From Homalodisca vitripennis (Eukaryota; Arthropoda; Insecta; Hemiptera; Cicadellidae), in assembly GCF_021130785.1 (NCBI RefSeq), contig NC_060214.1:5049001-5113000 (forward strand): a stretch of 64,000 nucleotides of DNA, in the 5' to 3' direction. The notes under the pieces are model-generated. The model was not told the origin of the DNA, did not search any database, and saw only the letters and a list, made by a program, of their open reading frames with translations. Of this stretch, positions 46,740 to 61,090 are shown piece after piece (the stretch's first letter is position 1; each line of letters starts with the position of its first letter). Position numbers and translations under genes: made by a program.

Positions 46740-48825
46740 TCCATTAAGCGTTATTGTGATTCACCGTTCAGTGAAGGTAAACACAGTCCATGGTGATAGA
46801 GGGTACTGAAAGTGATAAGTAACGAATGTTTTAAAGTGATTTATCTTTCAATGCAGGTAAACGCTTTTTTTGGTGATATAGGTCACTGACAGCGATATGT
46901 AACGAATTTATTATTGTGCGTTATTGTGATTCATCTTTTAATGCAGGTGAACGCAGTCCATGGCACTGACAGCGATAAGTAACGAATACGTTACTGTGAA
47001 TCTTTCAATGCAGGAGGACGCAGTCCATGGTGATAGAGCGTACTGACAGCGATAAGTAACGAATACGTAAACTGTGAATCTTTTTGAATGCAGGAGGACG
47101 CAGTCCATGGTGATCGAGGGCACTGACAGCGATAAGTAACGAATGTTTTAAAGTGATTTATCTTTCAATGCAGGTAAACGCTTTTTTTGGTGATATAGGT
47201 CACTGACAGCGATATGTAACGAATTTATTATTGTGCGTTATTGTGATTCATCTTTTAATGCAGGTGAACGCAGTCCATGGCACTGACAGCGATAAGTAAC
47301 GAATACGTTACTGTGAATCTTTCAATGCAGGTGGACGCAGTCCATGGTGATAGAGGGTACTGATAGTGATATGTAACGAATTTATCACTGTTATTTATTT
47401 TAATTCATCGTTCAATGCAGGTAAACACAGTACATGGTGTTGGAGGGCACTGACAGTGATAAGTAACGAATGCGTTACTGTGATTTATCTTCCAATGTTG
47501 GTAAACGCATTTTTTGGTGATATAGGTCACTAGCAGTGATAAGTAACGAATTTATTATTGTGTGTTATTGTGATTCATCGTTAAACGCAGGTAAACAGTC
47601 CATGGTGTTATAGGGTACTGACAGCGATAAGTATCGAATTTATTATTGTGCGTTATTGTGATTCATCGTTCAATGCAGGTAAACAGTCCATGGTGTTATA
47701 GGGCACTGACAGCGATATGTATCGAATTTATTATTGTGCGTTATTGTGATTCATCGTTTAATGCAGGTAAACAGTCCATGGTGTTATAGGGCACTGACAG
47801 CGATATGTATCGAATTTATTATTGTGTGTTATTGTGATTCATCGTTCAATGCAGGTAATCAGTCCATGGTGTTATAGGGTACTGACAGCGATATGTAACG
47901 AATTTATTATTGTGCGTTATTGTGATTCATCGTTCAATGCAGGTAAACAGTCCATGGTGTTATAGGGCACTGACAGCGATATGTATAGAATTTATTATTG
48001 TGCGTTATTGTGATTCATCGTTCAATGCAGGTAAACAGTCCATGGTGTTATAGGGTACTGACAGCGATATGTATCGAATTTATTATTGTGCGTTATTGTG
48101 ATTCATCGTTCAATGCAGGTAAACAGTCCATGGTGTTATAGGGTACTGACAGCGATATGTAACGAATTTATTATTGTGCGTTATTGTGATTCATCGTTCA
48201 ATGCAGGTAAACAGTCCATGGTGTTATAGGGTACTGACAGCGATATGTATAGAATTTATTATTGTGCGTTATTGTGATTCATCGTTTCAATGCAGGTAAA
48301 CAGTCCATGGTGTTATAGGGCACTGACAGCGATATGTAACGAATTTATTATTGTGCGTTATTGTGATTCATCGTTCAATGCAGGTAAACAGTCCATGGTG
48401 TTATAGGGTACTGACAGCGATATGTAACGAATTTATTATTGTGCGTTATTGTGATTCATCGTTCAATGCAGGTAAGCAGTCCATGGTGTTATAGGGCACT
48501 GACAGCGATATGTATCGAATTTATTATTGTGCGTTATTGTGATTCATCGTTCAATGCAGGTAAGCAGTCCATGGTGTTATAGGGTACTGACAGCGATATG
48601 TATCGAATTTATTATTGTGCGTTATTGTGATTCATCGTTCAATGCAGGTGAACGCAGTCTATGGTGTTTAGAGGGTAATGATAGTGATAAGTAACAAATT
48701 AATGCGTTACTGTGATTTATCTTTCAATCCAGGTAAACGCATTCTATGGTGATAGAGGGCACTGACAGCGATAAGTAAGGAATGCGTTACTGTGATTTAT
48801 CTTTTCAATGCAGGGCAAATTGATG
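46740..48825. repeat. ~88-bp satellite, about 24 copies
   Basis: A unit with 'attgtgattcatcgttcaat', 'gcaggtaaacagtccatgg' and 'cactgacagcgatatgta' repeats at 88-89 bases in the centre (47560-48640). Left-hand copies have longer, mixed units, including a duplicated block of several monomers (46840-47010 resembles 47150-47320). Each unit contains CAG|GTAA. Confidence 0.93.
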
Positions 48826-51330
48826 CGTTTTGGAGCATTTTAAGGCACATGTTTTTTTGAACCATTTTTAATAAATAAAATTTTTTTATGTATTTCATAA
48901 TGATAGAGAAGGAGGGGTGGATAAAGCTTTAGAACAAGATAGCCTATTAGCGAGCTCCACGACACGTCGTTGTATTGTATTAAACAAGTAACCGTTCACA
49001 AGCCTGACCTACTTATCCGGCTCTCTGCTATTACTATACTATTTCCACAGTAGGAAGGGCCCAACACGACAGCTATTAAGTATTAAATTTTTGTGAGGTT
49101 GGTGGAACTTTGAAACACTAACTTTCTTGATATATTTAAATTATAAATGTCTCATTGTTTGGGACGAAGTGAGGTGACGAAGAACCTATTTACCCTGATA
49201 CCAGTGTTACATCTTGCCTGAACATTTGAGGAAAGGCTTATGAGCGAAAATCATAAATAATTTTATTATACTAAGATGGATATCTTAGTTGCTCAACAAT
49301 ACATTAATTATGTAAAAACAGTAAAATATACTTGGCGAAATAGATAACAGCCTTAATATAGCTAATGACTGTGGTATGCCATTACTAAAGCTAATACTAT
49401 TATCTTTCAAAATTTAAAAGGTAAATTCCATTCACCATGTTATTATACTTTGATCTCTTTACAATCAATTGTATGACGTATGTGTAAATTATGCTGAAAT
49501 GGACAAGCTTGTGTATTCACGCGTTTTACAGACAACATTTATGTTTGTATGCTGTATCAATAACCTCAATCTATACACTTTCCAAAATTTTACATATATG
49601 TAAAATTGCTCATTATTAGCAAGTGATTGCATGTATGTGGAGATAATGGGTTGGGGTGCTTGAGATATGCGCCTTGAGACCAATTTTTAATATTCCGTAC
49701 ATGGCTTTCCTCGTGGCAGCTCTCGAAAACTGAATTTTGAGATCTCAAACTGTATCGTCAAGTGGTTTATGCAAGCACCTTGAAACACATCTTTGGTTGA
49801 CTCGGATTAGGTTTAAGAATGAATAAGCTCTTAAGTCAACGAGTAAAGGCCAACTAATAATGAATCTGCTGTAAGGATTTCTAGATATTATCACATGTGA
49901 AATTTACCTTCCTTTCGCACGGGATATTTATGATGTACAACGTCAGTGAATATTATCCCACTAAGCTCTATTTAGTGAATATCAATTAACTGCAGAATTA
50001 CTTGACCCCACAAAGACCACCTCCCCCGGAGATTGGCGCACGTGACTACATCACCAGAGCGAGCAGCGCCTCTAACCTATATTTACGCGCCTTATTAGGT
50101 ACGGTGGAGATTATAAACTCTCTAAAACGTATTTGACAAAATAATATTGACTGGCGTCTCGCCATGGACGATTAATGAAGCCATTAAATTAGTTGTGTGG
50201 ACTTCCCATAATTTATGAATGTTAATTAAGTAAACTTAACACTAATTAAAAATAAAAATTAAGTATTTCGTAGATTTCTATTTGGGAGATACATAATATT
50301 AAAAGAACTCATGCCTTCGCCCATCTGTAGTTCATGTAATTAGTGTGTGTATTTTCAGACCAAAGGCTTGTTCTAGCGTAAATTTCTAAATATGTAACCA
50401 ATTTATATTTCATACACATGCATTCATATTACCACAAAGTTAGTTCATGTTATCATCTAAATCGAATATAATATATGGATGGATAACGAAATAACAATTG
50501 AGCCCTATTATTGAAGTTCTTCTGATAAACGATATAAGGGTTTTATGTCACCAGAATTTTACTTATTGTGACGACCTAAGGTCGGTATCATTAGGAAATA
50601 TTGCGCTAACACGAATAATTGGAGAAATCACAGTTGAAAACTACCATAGATATACTCAAAGACGTAGGCTAAAGAGTTTAATAGCTGTTATGAAAAAGAG
50701 AATATACCGGTTCAAAAAAATAATGTTAATATGATAAAAATGTAAAGATAAGGGATGATAATGATTTGGAGACGACACTCCTGCTGAAGTTCATATGTGT
50801 GGAGCGTCATAAGTTGGAGTATAGAGATAAAGGCCGATTCCATCAGTACCATAGTGCTGGGTGTAATTGTCCCACATTAAGTGACACATCGGTTTTTGCA
50901 ATGCCCACTGTAAGTACAATTTGAGAGTATAAATAGCCAGAATTGACCCCTGCTGGGTGAAGGTATTGTTTTTTGTACTATGTACTTGTTTATACTGTTG
51001 GTTGAGTACGGATTAATTAAATTTGAAACAAAGTTTATACATTACATGAATAAACCTGCTTGCATATACAGACAGCCAAGAACTTTTTCGGACAGGTCCT
51101 TACCAGAAATGTGACAATATATTAGAGTAATATATTTTCTTAGTCAAATTCACACAATTTCATTAATAAATTTAAACTTCCTCTTAGATTAATATATAAC
51201 AAACACTGTACTCTGTTACTTTACGCAATGGGCATATTTAAAATAAAATGAGAAAAAAGAGTTTAACATTGGGTTGAATTTTAATAATGCTTTTTATGAC
51301 GAAAATCCCATGGCGATGAAGCCTGGGATT
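48826..51330. other. No gene recognised; GC-richer block at 49995-50115
   Basis: Unique, mostly AT-rich. The block containing 'gagattggcgcacgtgacta' and 'agcgagcagcgcctctaacc' stands out in composition. A 78-codon plus frame (50498-50734) has no known motif. Confidence 0.4.
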
Positions 51331-51332
51331 GG

Positions 51333-51928
51333 TAGTATACACGGGTCTTTTCTAGTATGTCCCCGCATTCTCTATTTTAATTTCTATAAGTTAGATTACG
51401 TTACTAGAGCTACAAATGTAATTTCTAAAGGTAATTGAGGTTAGGTTAAGCTAGGTTTTTGAGAATAATTAGTTAGAAGGGCAGTAGTCCAGGTACTACT
51501 TCTAGTATAAACTCGTCTTATCTTATCAGTGATAAACGCGCGACGCTTATCTTTTGCCTGTAATGAAACCTGCGTTAGTTCTGTCTGAGTTTTGTGTGTG
51601 TAAGCAGTCATGTTTTTTCTTGTTCAATAAAGCGTGGTGAGTTGATCTGGGCTTGGACTTTGCAAGCTCGAGTTAATTTTTTTTCTAAAAGAGCAAGCAG
51701 TGCAAAGCGCTGCGCAGCAGGCAAGGATCGCGTGATCTCAGTTTTGAATAGGCAAGCTAGGGTCTTTTGGTGCTCGGTACAATTTAAAAACTCATCGCAA
51801 ATCATTTACTGCCTCTATTAATATCGATAAGACTCACGCTCTGTAATAATGAATGGAAAAAACAGTTGGTGGCTATAGAAATTAAAATAGAGAAAGCGGG
51901 GACATATTAGAAAAGACCCGTATACACA
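51333..51928. mobile_element. Nonautonomous TIR element, ~600 bp
   Basis: 51333-51388 is the inverted repeat of 51874-51927 with few mismatches: left 'acgggtcttttctagtatgt' and 'ctctattttaatttctata', right 'tatagaaattaaaatagaga' and 'gacatattagaaaagacccg'. The interior is GC-richer and has no transposase. The exact ends and target duplication are not clear. Confidence 0.8.
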
Positions 51929-52189
51929 ATCTAATAGTCTATGTAAGAAACTTATTTTGCCACCAGGAACAAAAGCTAATTGGGGTATAATTGCTAGGTG
52001 AAATTATTTTTATTATTTGAATTACGTCAGTATACTCGTATTTACAAAACGGCCTGAACAATGGTATAACGGTAATAATATCGAGAGAGTGTAAAGGTTG
52101 GGCCGAGAGATAAACAGTTGGGCGATACACACAATCGCGGTTCTGAAACTCTTGTTAACCTGTGGGGCTACGCCCCTTCTTATCTGAGT

Positions 52190-52600
52190 GCAAATAATAT
52201 AGTTGTAATCTATCTGTGATAATCACAGTGGGTTGATATATCGCAAATCACAGCCAGATTTTATCGTGATTAATACATCACCACATTGTTGATATCTTGA
52301 CATGTTTATGGATATTATATTTCCAGATGTTATCATGACTAATGATCGATCACCTTGTTGATATCTTGAAATTATGAGTATTTTTGCATATTATGTTTCC
52401 AGATTTTATTGTGATTAATACATAATCATTTTGTTGATATCTTGAAATTGTGAGTAATTTTGAGATATTATGTTTCCAGATTGTATCATGATTAATAAAT
52501 CATGACTTGTTAATATCTTGAAATTGTGATTAATTTCCTGATATTATGTTTCCAGATTTTATCATGATTAATACATGATCACCATGTTGATTTATAAAGT
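52190..52600. repeat. ~70-85-bp tandem repeat, about 5 copies
   Basis: 'tgttgatatcttgaaatt' and 'tatgtttccagattttat' recur near 52255, 52324, 52409, 52477 and 52551. Confidence 0.8.
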
Positions 52601-53970
52601 CTCTTGGAGTTTTGAGGAGTTTTTGGATATAATGGTTCTAGAATGTATTGAGATGATATTATATGAGACGTTAGTATATTTAAAAATAAAACTAATACTA
52701 CAATACCTTTCTATAATTTTCATACATTCGGTTACTAATTTATTTTTATTAAAAAAAAAAAACATTTCCTCGTGTTTCTTTATGAAAAAGAGTTTCCTTA
52801 AGAAAGGCACATCAAGACCAGAGGAAGTAAGAGTACTCAAGTACGTATTACCTGGTATTCGCGGTTTGAGAACAATTTATTTTTCTCTCAGAAATTATCA
52901 AGCACTCATTTAATTAAAAATGCAAAACTTTTCTGGAACTCCAAAGAACTTATATCAAGAACTTACATAATTCAGAAATGATCTCTTAAATATCGCTATT
53001 GAGTTGAACAAATTATTGCCTCGGTTGGAGTTAAATTGAGACTTCCTCCGTATCAGAATCAAGTCCAATACCTTCAATGGTTCTAATTCAACTCACAGAG
53101 GAGGACATTGTCATATGAAGAGAGATAGAAGAAGTGTACTCAAAAAGTTTCTTGGTCTATACATACCTTGAGCACCGGTTGACTTATATTGTCACGTAGC
53201 TCCAACCCAGGCATTTATGTTTTGACAAAACTCTCAGAATATTGGCCATCTAAGGTAATAATGACGGAATAATATGGTATAATATAACTGTACCTCTTTT
53301 CCAGATTGGTATTGCGTGGAGGTTTCTCAAATACAGACATTTCAAAAATACGCATTCGTAAAAAACGGAGACAGTCATGTAGGCAAGAATTTGAAATTTA
53401 GAATGTTCTCACTACCCAGCTTCTATATTTTAGAGACATGAAACATCATAAGAGGTACGTTTTGAAATACACTCTTATGCATCTAGAGGCCAGACACGGG
53501 TTCGTGGTACCTACGGATTGGGAGATTGACGGAGAGCTAGAGGTGAAAATGTGAATGATTGAAATGAGTAAATGTAGAACTTGTATGTTAGAAAGGGGTT
53601 TAGACGGAAGGATGGAAGGGACATTTTAATTTATAAATTTAGTATATGACGGTTGCAATGCAATATCAAATAATTGGCAATGCAATAAAACATGTACCTT
53701 TATTATAAATGCAATGTAAGTAAAATAAACAACGTCAAGAGCAACAAATATTTCATTTAACTTACAAGCTGAGAAATTTCATATTTATAATGCAATTATC
53801 TACCCTAAATAATACCACGTATGCAGCAAAATATTAACAGTTAATTGATGCTTATAGTGTATGTAAATACGAAAAAATACTTGTATTTTATAATATTGTT
53901 TCCTAGACTTGTACTAGCAAATAATTAAATACTAGAAAAACATCATTCAGATGAAGGTTATGTTGCAGAT
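52601..53970. other. No gene recognised
   Basis: Open stretches at 52575-52913 (+) and 52840-52592 (-) overlap on opposite strands, contain an A-run, and show no motif. 53100-53640 is somewhat less AT-rich. Confidence 0.4.
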
Positions 53971-53974
53971 TCGT

Positions 53975-55535
<1,561 letters not shown>

Positions 55536-55544
55536 TCTATTGCC

Positions 55545-55805
55545 ATAGTAGTTGCTAGTTGTTGTTGTTAGTAGTTGCTAGTTCTTGCTATTAGTTGCTA
55601 GTAGTTGCTAGCAATAGCTAGTACTACTTTCAACAGCGGGTAGCTAGTACTTACCTACTACTTAAGCGGGTAGTTTCCAGTTGTTGCTACTAGTAGCTAT
55701 TAGTTGCTAGTAGTAGCGATTAATTACTAGTTGTAGCTATTAGTCGTTAATAGTAGTATTAGTTACTAGTAGTGTTTAGTAGGATTGTAGTAGTTTGTTA
55801 GTTTC
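55545..55805. repeat. Degenerate 'tagttgctag' low-complexity repeat
   Basis: Irregular repeats of 'gttgctagtagttgctag' and 'agtagctattagtt', drifting into T/A/G-rich sequence. Confidence 0.85.
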
Positions 55806-58412
55806 TGTAGGTTTTTTAAATGTTTTGTTATTGATGGTGATAAATATGTTTTCTAATATTATACTACCTTATTTCCGGACTGTTTTATTGTATTATTTGC
55901 TGGAAATTCCAATAATAATGGCAAAGAACCATAATTTTTGTTTTAAGTTACGCTTGTAAAGATAACGAGATACTTATATAGGCCTCCCAATTCCGCACAA
56001 CAAATTTTATTTCATTGTGTTTTCTCAAAGTTTTTCCGTATAGCCCAAGTGGTACCTAAAAAATCAATTTAACCTCAAAATTAAGCAATCGTGCGCCCAA
56101 CGGGTACACAACTAGTCTAAGACATTTGTTTAAGCATGGGATCACATTTAACAAACCATAGAGATAGGTAAACAACAAAAACGTAATAATGAAACTCGTA
56201 GCAACGTTTGTATCCGATCGGATACACGACGGCAGTTGTGGACGTTCCCGTTTACCCTATGAGGTACCCGTCTTAAATGTGGTAACTATAAATAATGTTT
56301 TATTTTGAGCAATTTTGAAATTATTTAATTTTATTGTTATTAGTTTTTTTTTATTTCGAGATGGTTTTTAGAGTTGTAATGTCTATTATAAGTTTATTTA
56401 AAATAATTTTTGCAGAAAGGGCATTAAGTTTTGTTTCGCTCAATTTACATAGGGAATTATTAAATAGGGAATATTATTAAAGGAATCTTTTATTTATGCA
56501 TTAATTTTCATCACCATTTTTTATATGCATAAATATTTGTAAGCTTTACTAAGGAATTTTATAGATCGATTATTCATCGTCTTTTCGAAAATATACTTTC
56601 GTTACATTTTATCACACATTCTTGAATTTTTATAAAAATTAAGGAGAAATCTTCTGAAAACCATAATTTATGTTAAAAATTTTAGATTGGCTTAGAAATT
56701 TTTACAGTTTGATTTATTTTTGGTTCATTGTATATAGGTTATTTAATTTTTATGGCTCCAAAAATTCGTAGGAAGATTTATTATATAGATCTTCTTATTG
56801 TTTATTATTTGTTATTATCTACATATCCTGCAATATTTTGTGTAAAATATGTTTTATGTAGACCTGAAAGTCACCTTGCATCTTTTTGAAAGCTTCGTTT
56901 AAGAATACGTGACACACTTGAAAGTTATAAATAAAAACCTGAATTAACTGATGTATAAAGGAAAATGAATCAATAAAATCCTATTCTGTAAATCTTTAGA
57001 AAAAGTGCTATGAACACTTTTACGGATTCTAAGACGTAATTGACTGCAATTTGGTTTCGATTTGCGGCTGGTTATAAAACCAAACACAAAAGTACAAAAA
57101 CAAATCCAAGCCTCGGGGGTCTGTTGTCACTTCTTACGCCAACCTCGGCGATGATATGGGCTAGTAAAGCCATCCTCCTCCACTTTCTACGGAAGCGATG
57201 TTTAACTTTCTCCTAATTACGCAGTCGCCTGAAAAAGGAACAGCCAAAACAACGCGGTACTGTATAATATCTGGCCCCGGGCTGGAGGCGTTTACGTGAA
57301 CTATGAAGTCATCTTGCCGGCCCAGCCCCTTCCTTACAGTATCACAGGACCCACCAACTGACAGACTAACTTCACCACAGTTCGAACAAACTGTTGTCTT
57401 CGGTATCTTTCTTTAAATCTTCTTCAAAATCTTTCACCAACACATTTTTATTGACCTGTAATTAATTCTGTTCTGGTGTAGTGTTGGTATCTTAGTGCAT
57501 AGTTCGTATGCATTAGTTAACTAGAGGTATAATGCTTTAATATATTAATGAAGGGAAAAGATAAGTAAATACGTAGTGCCTGTCCCCATTATATAATATT
57601 TTTTACTTTTAAAGATAATATAGTGGTAATGTCCACGAGGGTTCTGTGGCGAAAATAATACATATGGAATTTCCTGAAGCGCGTAAATAGAAAGAAAGAA
57701 AGAAATTTTATCCATAACACACAGCTTTACACTCAATCCACTTAATAAAAAAAAAAATATATTTTTAAAAACTAAAAATAATAATGTTTACATGTTAATG
57801 TTACAACAATGGGATAAATGTGCAACAATATGCTAGGATATTTACCTCCTTAGCATTGCTGTGTGGAGGTTACCCTCAGGTTTTTTGAAACACGGCAGTG
57901 GCGCTCAAAACACTTTAAAACTAATAAAGATAAGAAAAATTATTACATGAGGAAAAATAATAAGTATATATAATGCCGTGCTTAATCTTTGGGTAGAGTT
58001 TTGTAGATTTTTGTTTTTTGTTTTTAATTTTACCGTCCCTTATTTTGTGTTCTTATTGCCAGAACTTACTTAACACAAAATACCTAAGACTACTATATAA
58101 TGTATTTATAGTCTATTACTATAGTGCTACAAGTTTGTTTGACGGTTAAATTACTCAAGTAGAACGTTTGGGTGTGCCATAAGTTTTAAAATTGGATAAC
58201 AACAATTCATATAATATACTAAAAATATCTCATGTTATTGTTTCATATAATATCTCATATTTATTTCTACACGTTGTAAGATTTTTATGTTTGAGTTCAA
58301 CGTGGATAACATGTAGAAATTGAAATAAAAGTTATACATAACATTAAGTAACAACTGTTCTGTCCCATTTTAAGGATGTCGCTTGGTTATTTATTGTTTT
58401 TGCAGAATATTT
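55806..58412. other. No gene recognised; GC-richer block at 57110-57385
   Basis: Mostly AT-rich. The block 57110-57385 is GC-richer and partly resembles 25586-25660. An 18-bp perfect palindrome lies at 56209-56226. Confidence 0.4.
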
Positions 58413-58880
58413 TAATGTTCAGTTTAGCTCACATTAATTCACATTAGTTTACATTAATTTTTATTTCACCGTATTATATCTGACGCTGTCTCAGACTTGA
58501 CTCCTGGAATCTGGAGTTATGTTCGTCTGAAGACAAAGAAAGTCGGGGGCGAAGACGCTCAAAACGAACCTTGACATCGTTTCCACATCCGGAACGATAA
58601 CTATGTGAAGTGGCAGTCTCATTGTCCCATCAGGTGCACAATTGCATTGATTCCACAATAATTAGATCTGATGTCGAAACGATCTAAAGGTTCATTTTGA
58701 GATTCTTTGTCGCCGATTTTCTTTGGATCTCTTTAGACGAACATGACTCCAGATTCCAGGAGTCATGTCTGAGACAGCGTCGGATAACATAACGCTGCAA
58801 TAAAAGGAAAGTGAACCGGAGCTAAACTCAACATTCATATGAATTCAACCCTACCTACCATAGCTAGGTTACTTTATGTA
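58413..58880. mobile_element. Inverted-repeat (MITE-like) element
   Basis: The left arm (about 58413-58545) and right arm (about 58720-58836) are inverted copies. Examples are 'cctggaatctggagttatgt' against 'catgactccagattccagg', and 'gacgctgtctcagac' against 'gtctgagacagcgtc'. No coding capacity. Fragments of the same family occur at 20335-20489, 59395-59690 and 62840-63065, and similarity to the 20-kb copy continues past the arm to about 58875. Confidence 0.8.
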
Positions 58881-59394
58881 TAGAATATATCAGCATCAAT
58901 TATAGATTTGTTAGTTTAGAATGTTAATATTCATATTGTAAGATATTATAAAGGGTTTTCATACCTTAAAAATTATTATTGCTAGAATTTAGAATGAAAA
59001 GTGAGACATTCTTATACTTGTAACGAGTTTTAGAGTATGATTATATGTGGGCATATAAAGGTAAATTTGTTTATAAATGGGCATTGATTGGAAGCGGATT
59101 GTATTTGGAATGCCGCAAGATTCTATACTGGAACCTACTTGTTTCATCATACATTTTGCACTTCTTGTAAACCCAAAGACGACAAAAGTAGATTCAATAT
59201 TGTTGTTGGTACAGTGACCGCCAGTATAAAGCAGACCCCGAGTTGTCGCCGATTGACCTTGAACTACGAGTGAGGTGACCGCGGAGCGGAGATTGGCTGA
59301 GCGTGCCTCTACTGTGTAATGTACACTTCTAGCTAGTGAGTCTTGCCACAGTCATGACGTTGACGTTTGTCACCTATATCTCTTACTTTATTTA
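58881..59394. other. No gene recognised
   Basis: Includes a GC-richer patch 59200-59330 ('gtgaccgcggagcggagatt'). A 61-codon plus frame (59088-59273) has no known motif. Confidence 0.4.
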
Positions 59395-59690
59395 CTTAAC
59401 TTAGCTATGTGGGAGGGGTTGAATCAACGGGAATATCGAAAATATAGTTCCGTTATGTGTTGCTCCGCCGTGCTTTTTGGGATCGGTCTAAAATATGTCA
59501 GTGCACTCAACTGTCTCGTACAATGAGATGAATACCTCTTCCTCTAAATTACACTTAATGGTTGCTGGGTAAACCAGACAGAACTGTGTTGTAGTCATGT
59601 TGTATGTGTTACTGATGTCGAAACGATGTAAAGAGTTAGTTTTAACGACTCATCGTGGTTTTTTTTATCTGTTCAGACGGTAGTAGAATC
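59395..59690. repeat. Degenerate copy of the 58.4-kb element family
   Basis: 'ttagctatgtgggaggggtt' resembles the outer part of the family in inverted orientation, and 'actgatgtcgaaacgatgta' matches 'ctgatgtcgaaacgatctaa' near 58670. Confidence 0.55.
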
Positions 59691-61090
59691 AATATTAATA
59701 ATTTATTATTTCAACGGGAACCGCCAGTTTACAATATTAGCTTATGAAAAGACAATGCAAATATAAAAAACGTAATTAGAATTAACAACTAACATTACAT
59801 TACAGTATTACAGTGATACTATTCAATAATAATTGTAAGTAATAATATAATGCAACTTGATAAAATCCATTCAAAAATGCTAATAAATATTGGTCTACAA
59901 TAAATGAATTAGTAAGAAATTCTAATTATTCTTAAAAAAAGAATAATAACAAACTAGTCTATAAAATACAGTAGGCTATATAAAAGTTTGCAAGTGTGTG
60001 GCATGGTAAAACAATAATAAAAATAGAAATGCAAATGCTGAAAATAGCAAAAGAAAGAACCACTACAAAGAAGATAAATTCAAAGATCATGATAAATAAA
60101 TGTATATAAATATATCAATATATCGTTATATCAATTAGTTAAACTATTGAATACAACATAAAAACCAAACTTAAAAATAAATAACAGTAATAAACATATG
60201 AATGATAACAATAAAAAATATCTAAGAACATAACAAAAGGTTTAACAACTATTCAAGATTTTTTAAATCGCAAAAAATAAAAATAAATCTATTATAAACA
60301 ATACAGCAGCAAACAATTAAATATAATATGAATCTATGTGAAAACTGATAGTTTAATTTCACTCTCGCTCACTCACACAATACCTCACTCACCCTATAAC
60401 TTGGGAAATCAATACAACTTCTTTTGATTCCAGCTGACTAGATTAAAAAATAAGATTAAACCTAATATTCGCATTTACTTATAATTGATTAGTAAAAAGT
60501 ACTGGATTTAAAAATGTAAAGACTAGTTAAAGCTAGTCGAGTTGAATATTTCTTTAAATAACTAATCTTCATCTTAAACATCTTTACATTAGTTAAGAAA
60601 GTTAAACTATTACTCAAAAAAAACTATTATACAAAAATGTCTAATAGTAGTACTTTTAAAGATTTGTGATAAAAAATGCCAAGGAAAAGTTGATGAAAAC
60701 ACATGCATTGATGCGTGACTGTGGCATCACACGTATCGGCAGTCATCACTACAGTCAGATATTCCATAACATCAATGCTTACTGTACTTCTGTGTTCTGA
60801 ATAACTGTGGTAATAGTCTATTGAATGTTCGATGTACACTTTACAGATTTGTGATGGAACAATTTTGAAAAAAAAAGATTTGCCACAATTAAATACAAAG
60901 TAAACCGAGTGGAATTTGTAGTTATTGCTTAAAATTATGGCTGTTCCTAATTTTTTATTTATCCACGTGCACCCGAGATACACGACAACGACAACTTTTG
61001 GGTTAACTGTAGTAATGATTTTTTTGTAAATTGTCTGGCCAATATTGTTATTTCAACAGAGAGGTACTTATCTTGGTTAAAGATGTCTTT
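59691..61090. other. AT-rich; one unassigned 118-codon frame on the minus strand
   Basis: Very AT-rich. The frame 60983-60627 (minus) is the longest non-repetitive open stretch here with an ATG. Its residues, including several Cys and His near the middle (C-D-A-T-V-T-H-Q-C-M-C-F-H), match no family I know. No supporting neighbour or splice pattern was found. Confidence 0.3.

Noticed and set aside
51594..51821. Opposing frames inside the TIR element as a transposase
   Set aside because: Only 65-75 codons on overlapping strands, with no DDE or other motif; the element is nonautonomous.
60627..60983. 118-codon minus-strand frame as a confirmed gene
   Set aside because: No family motif, no splice pattern and AT-driven composition; reported only as unassigned.
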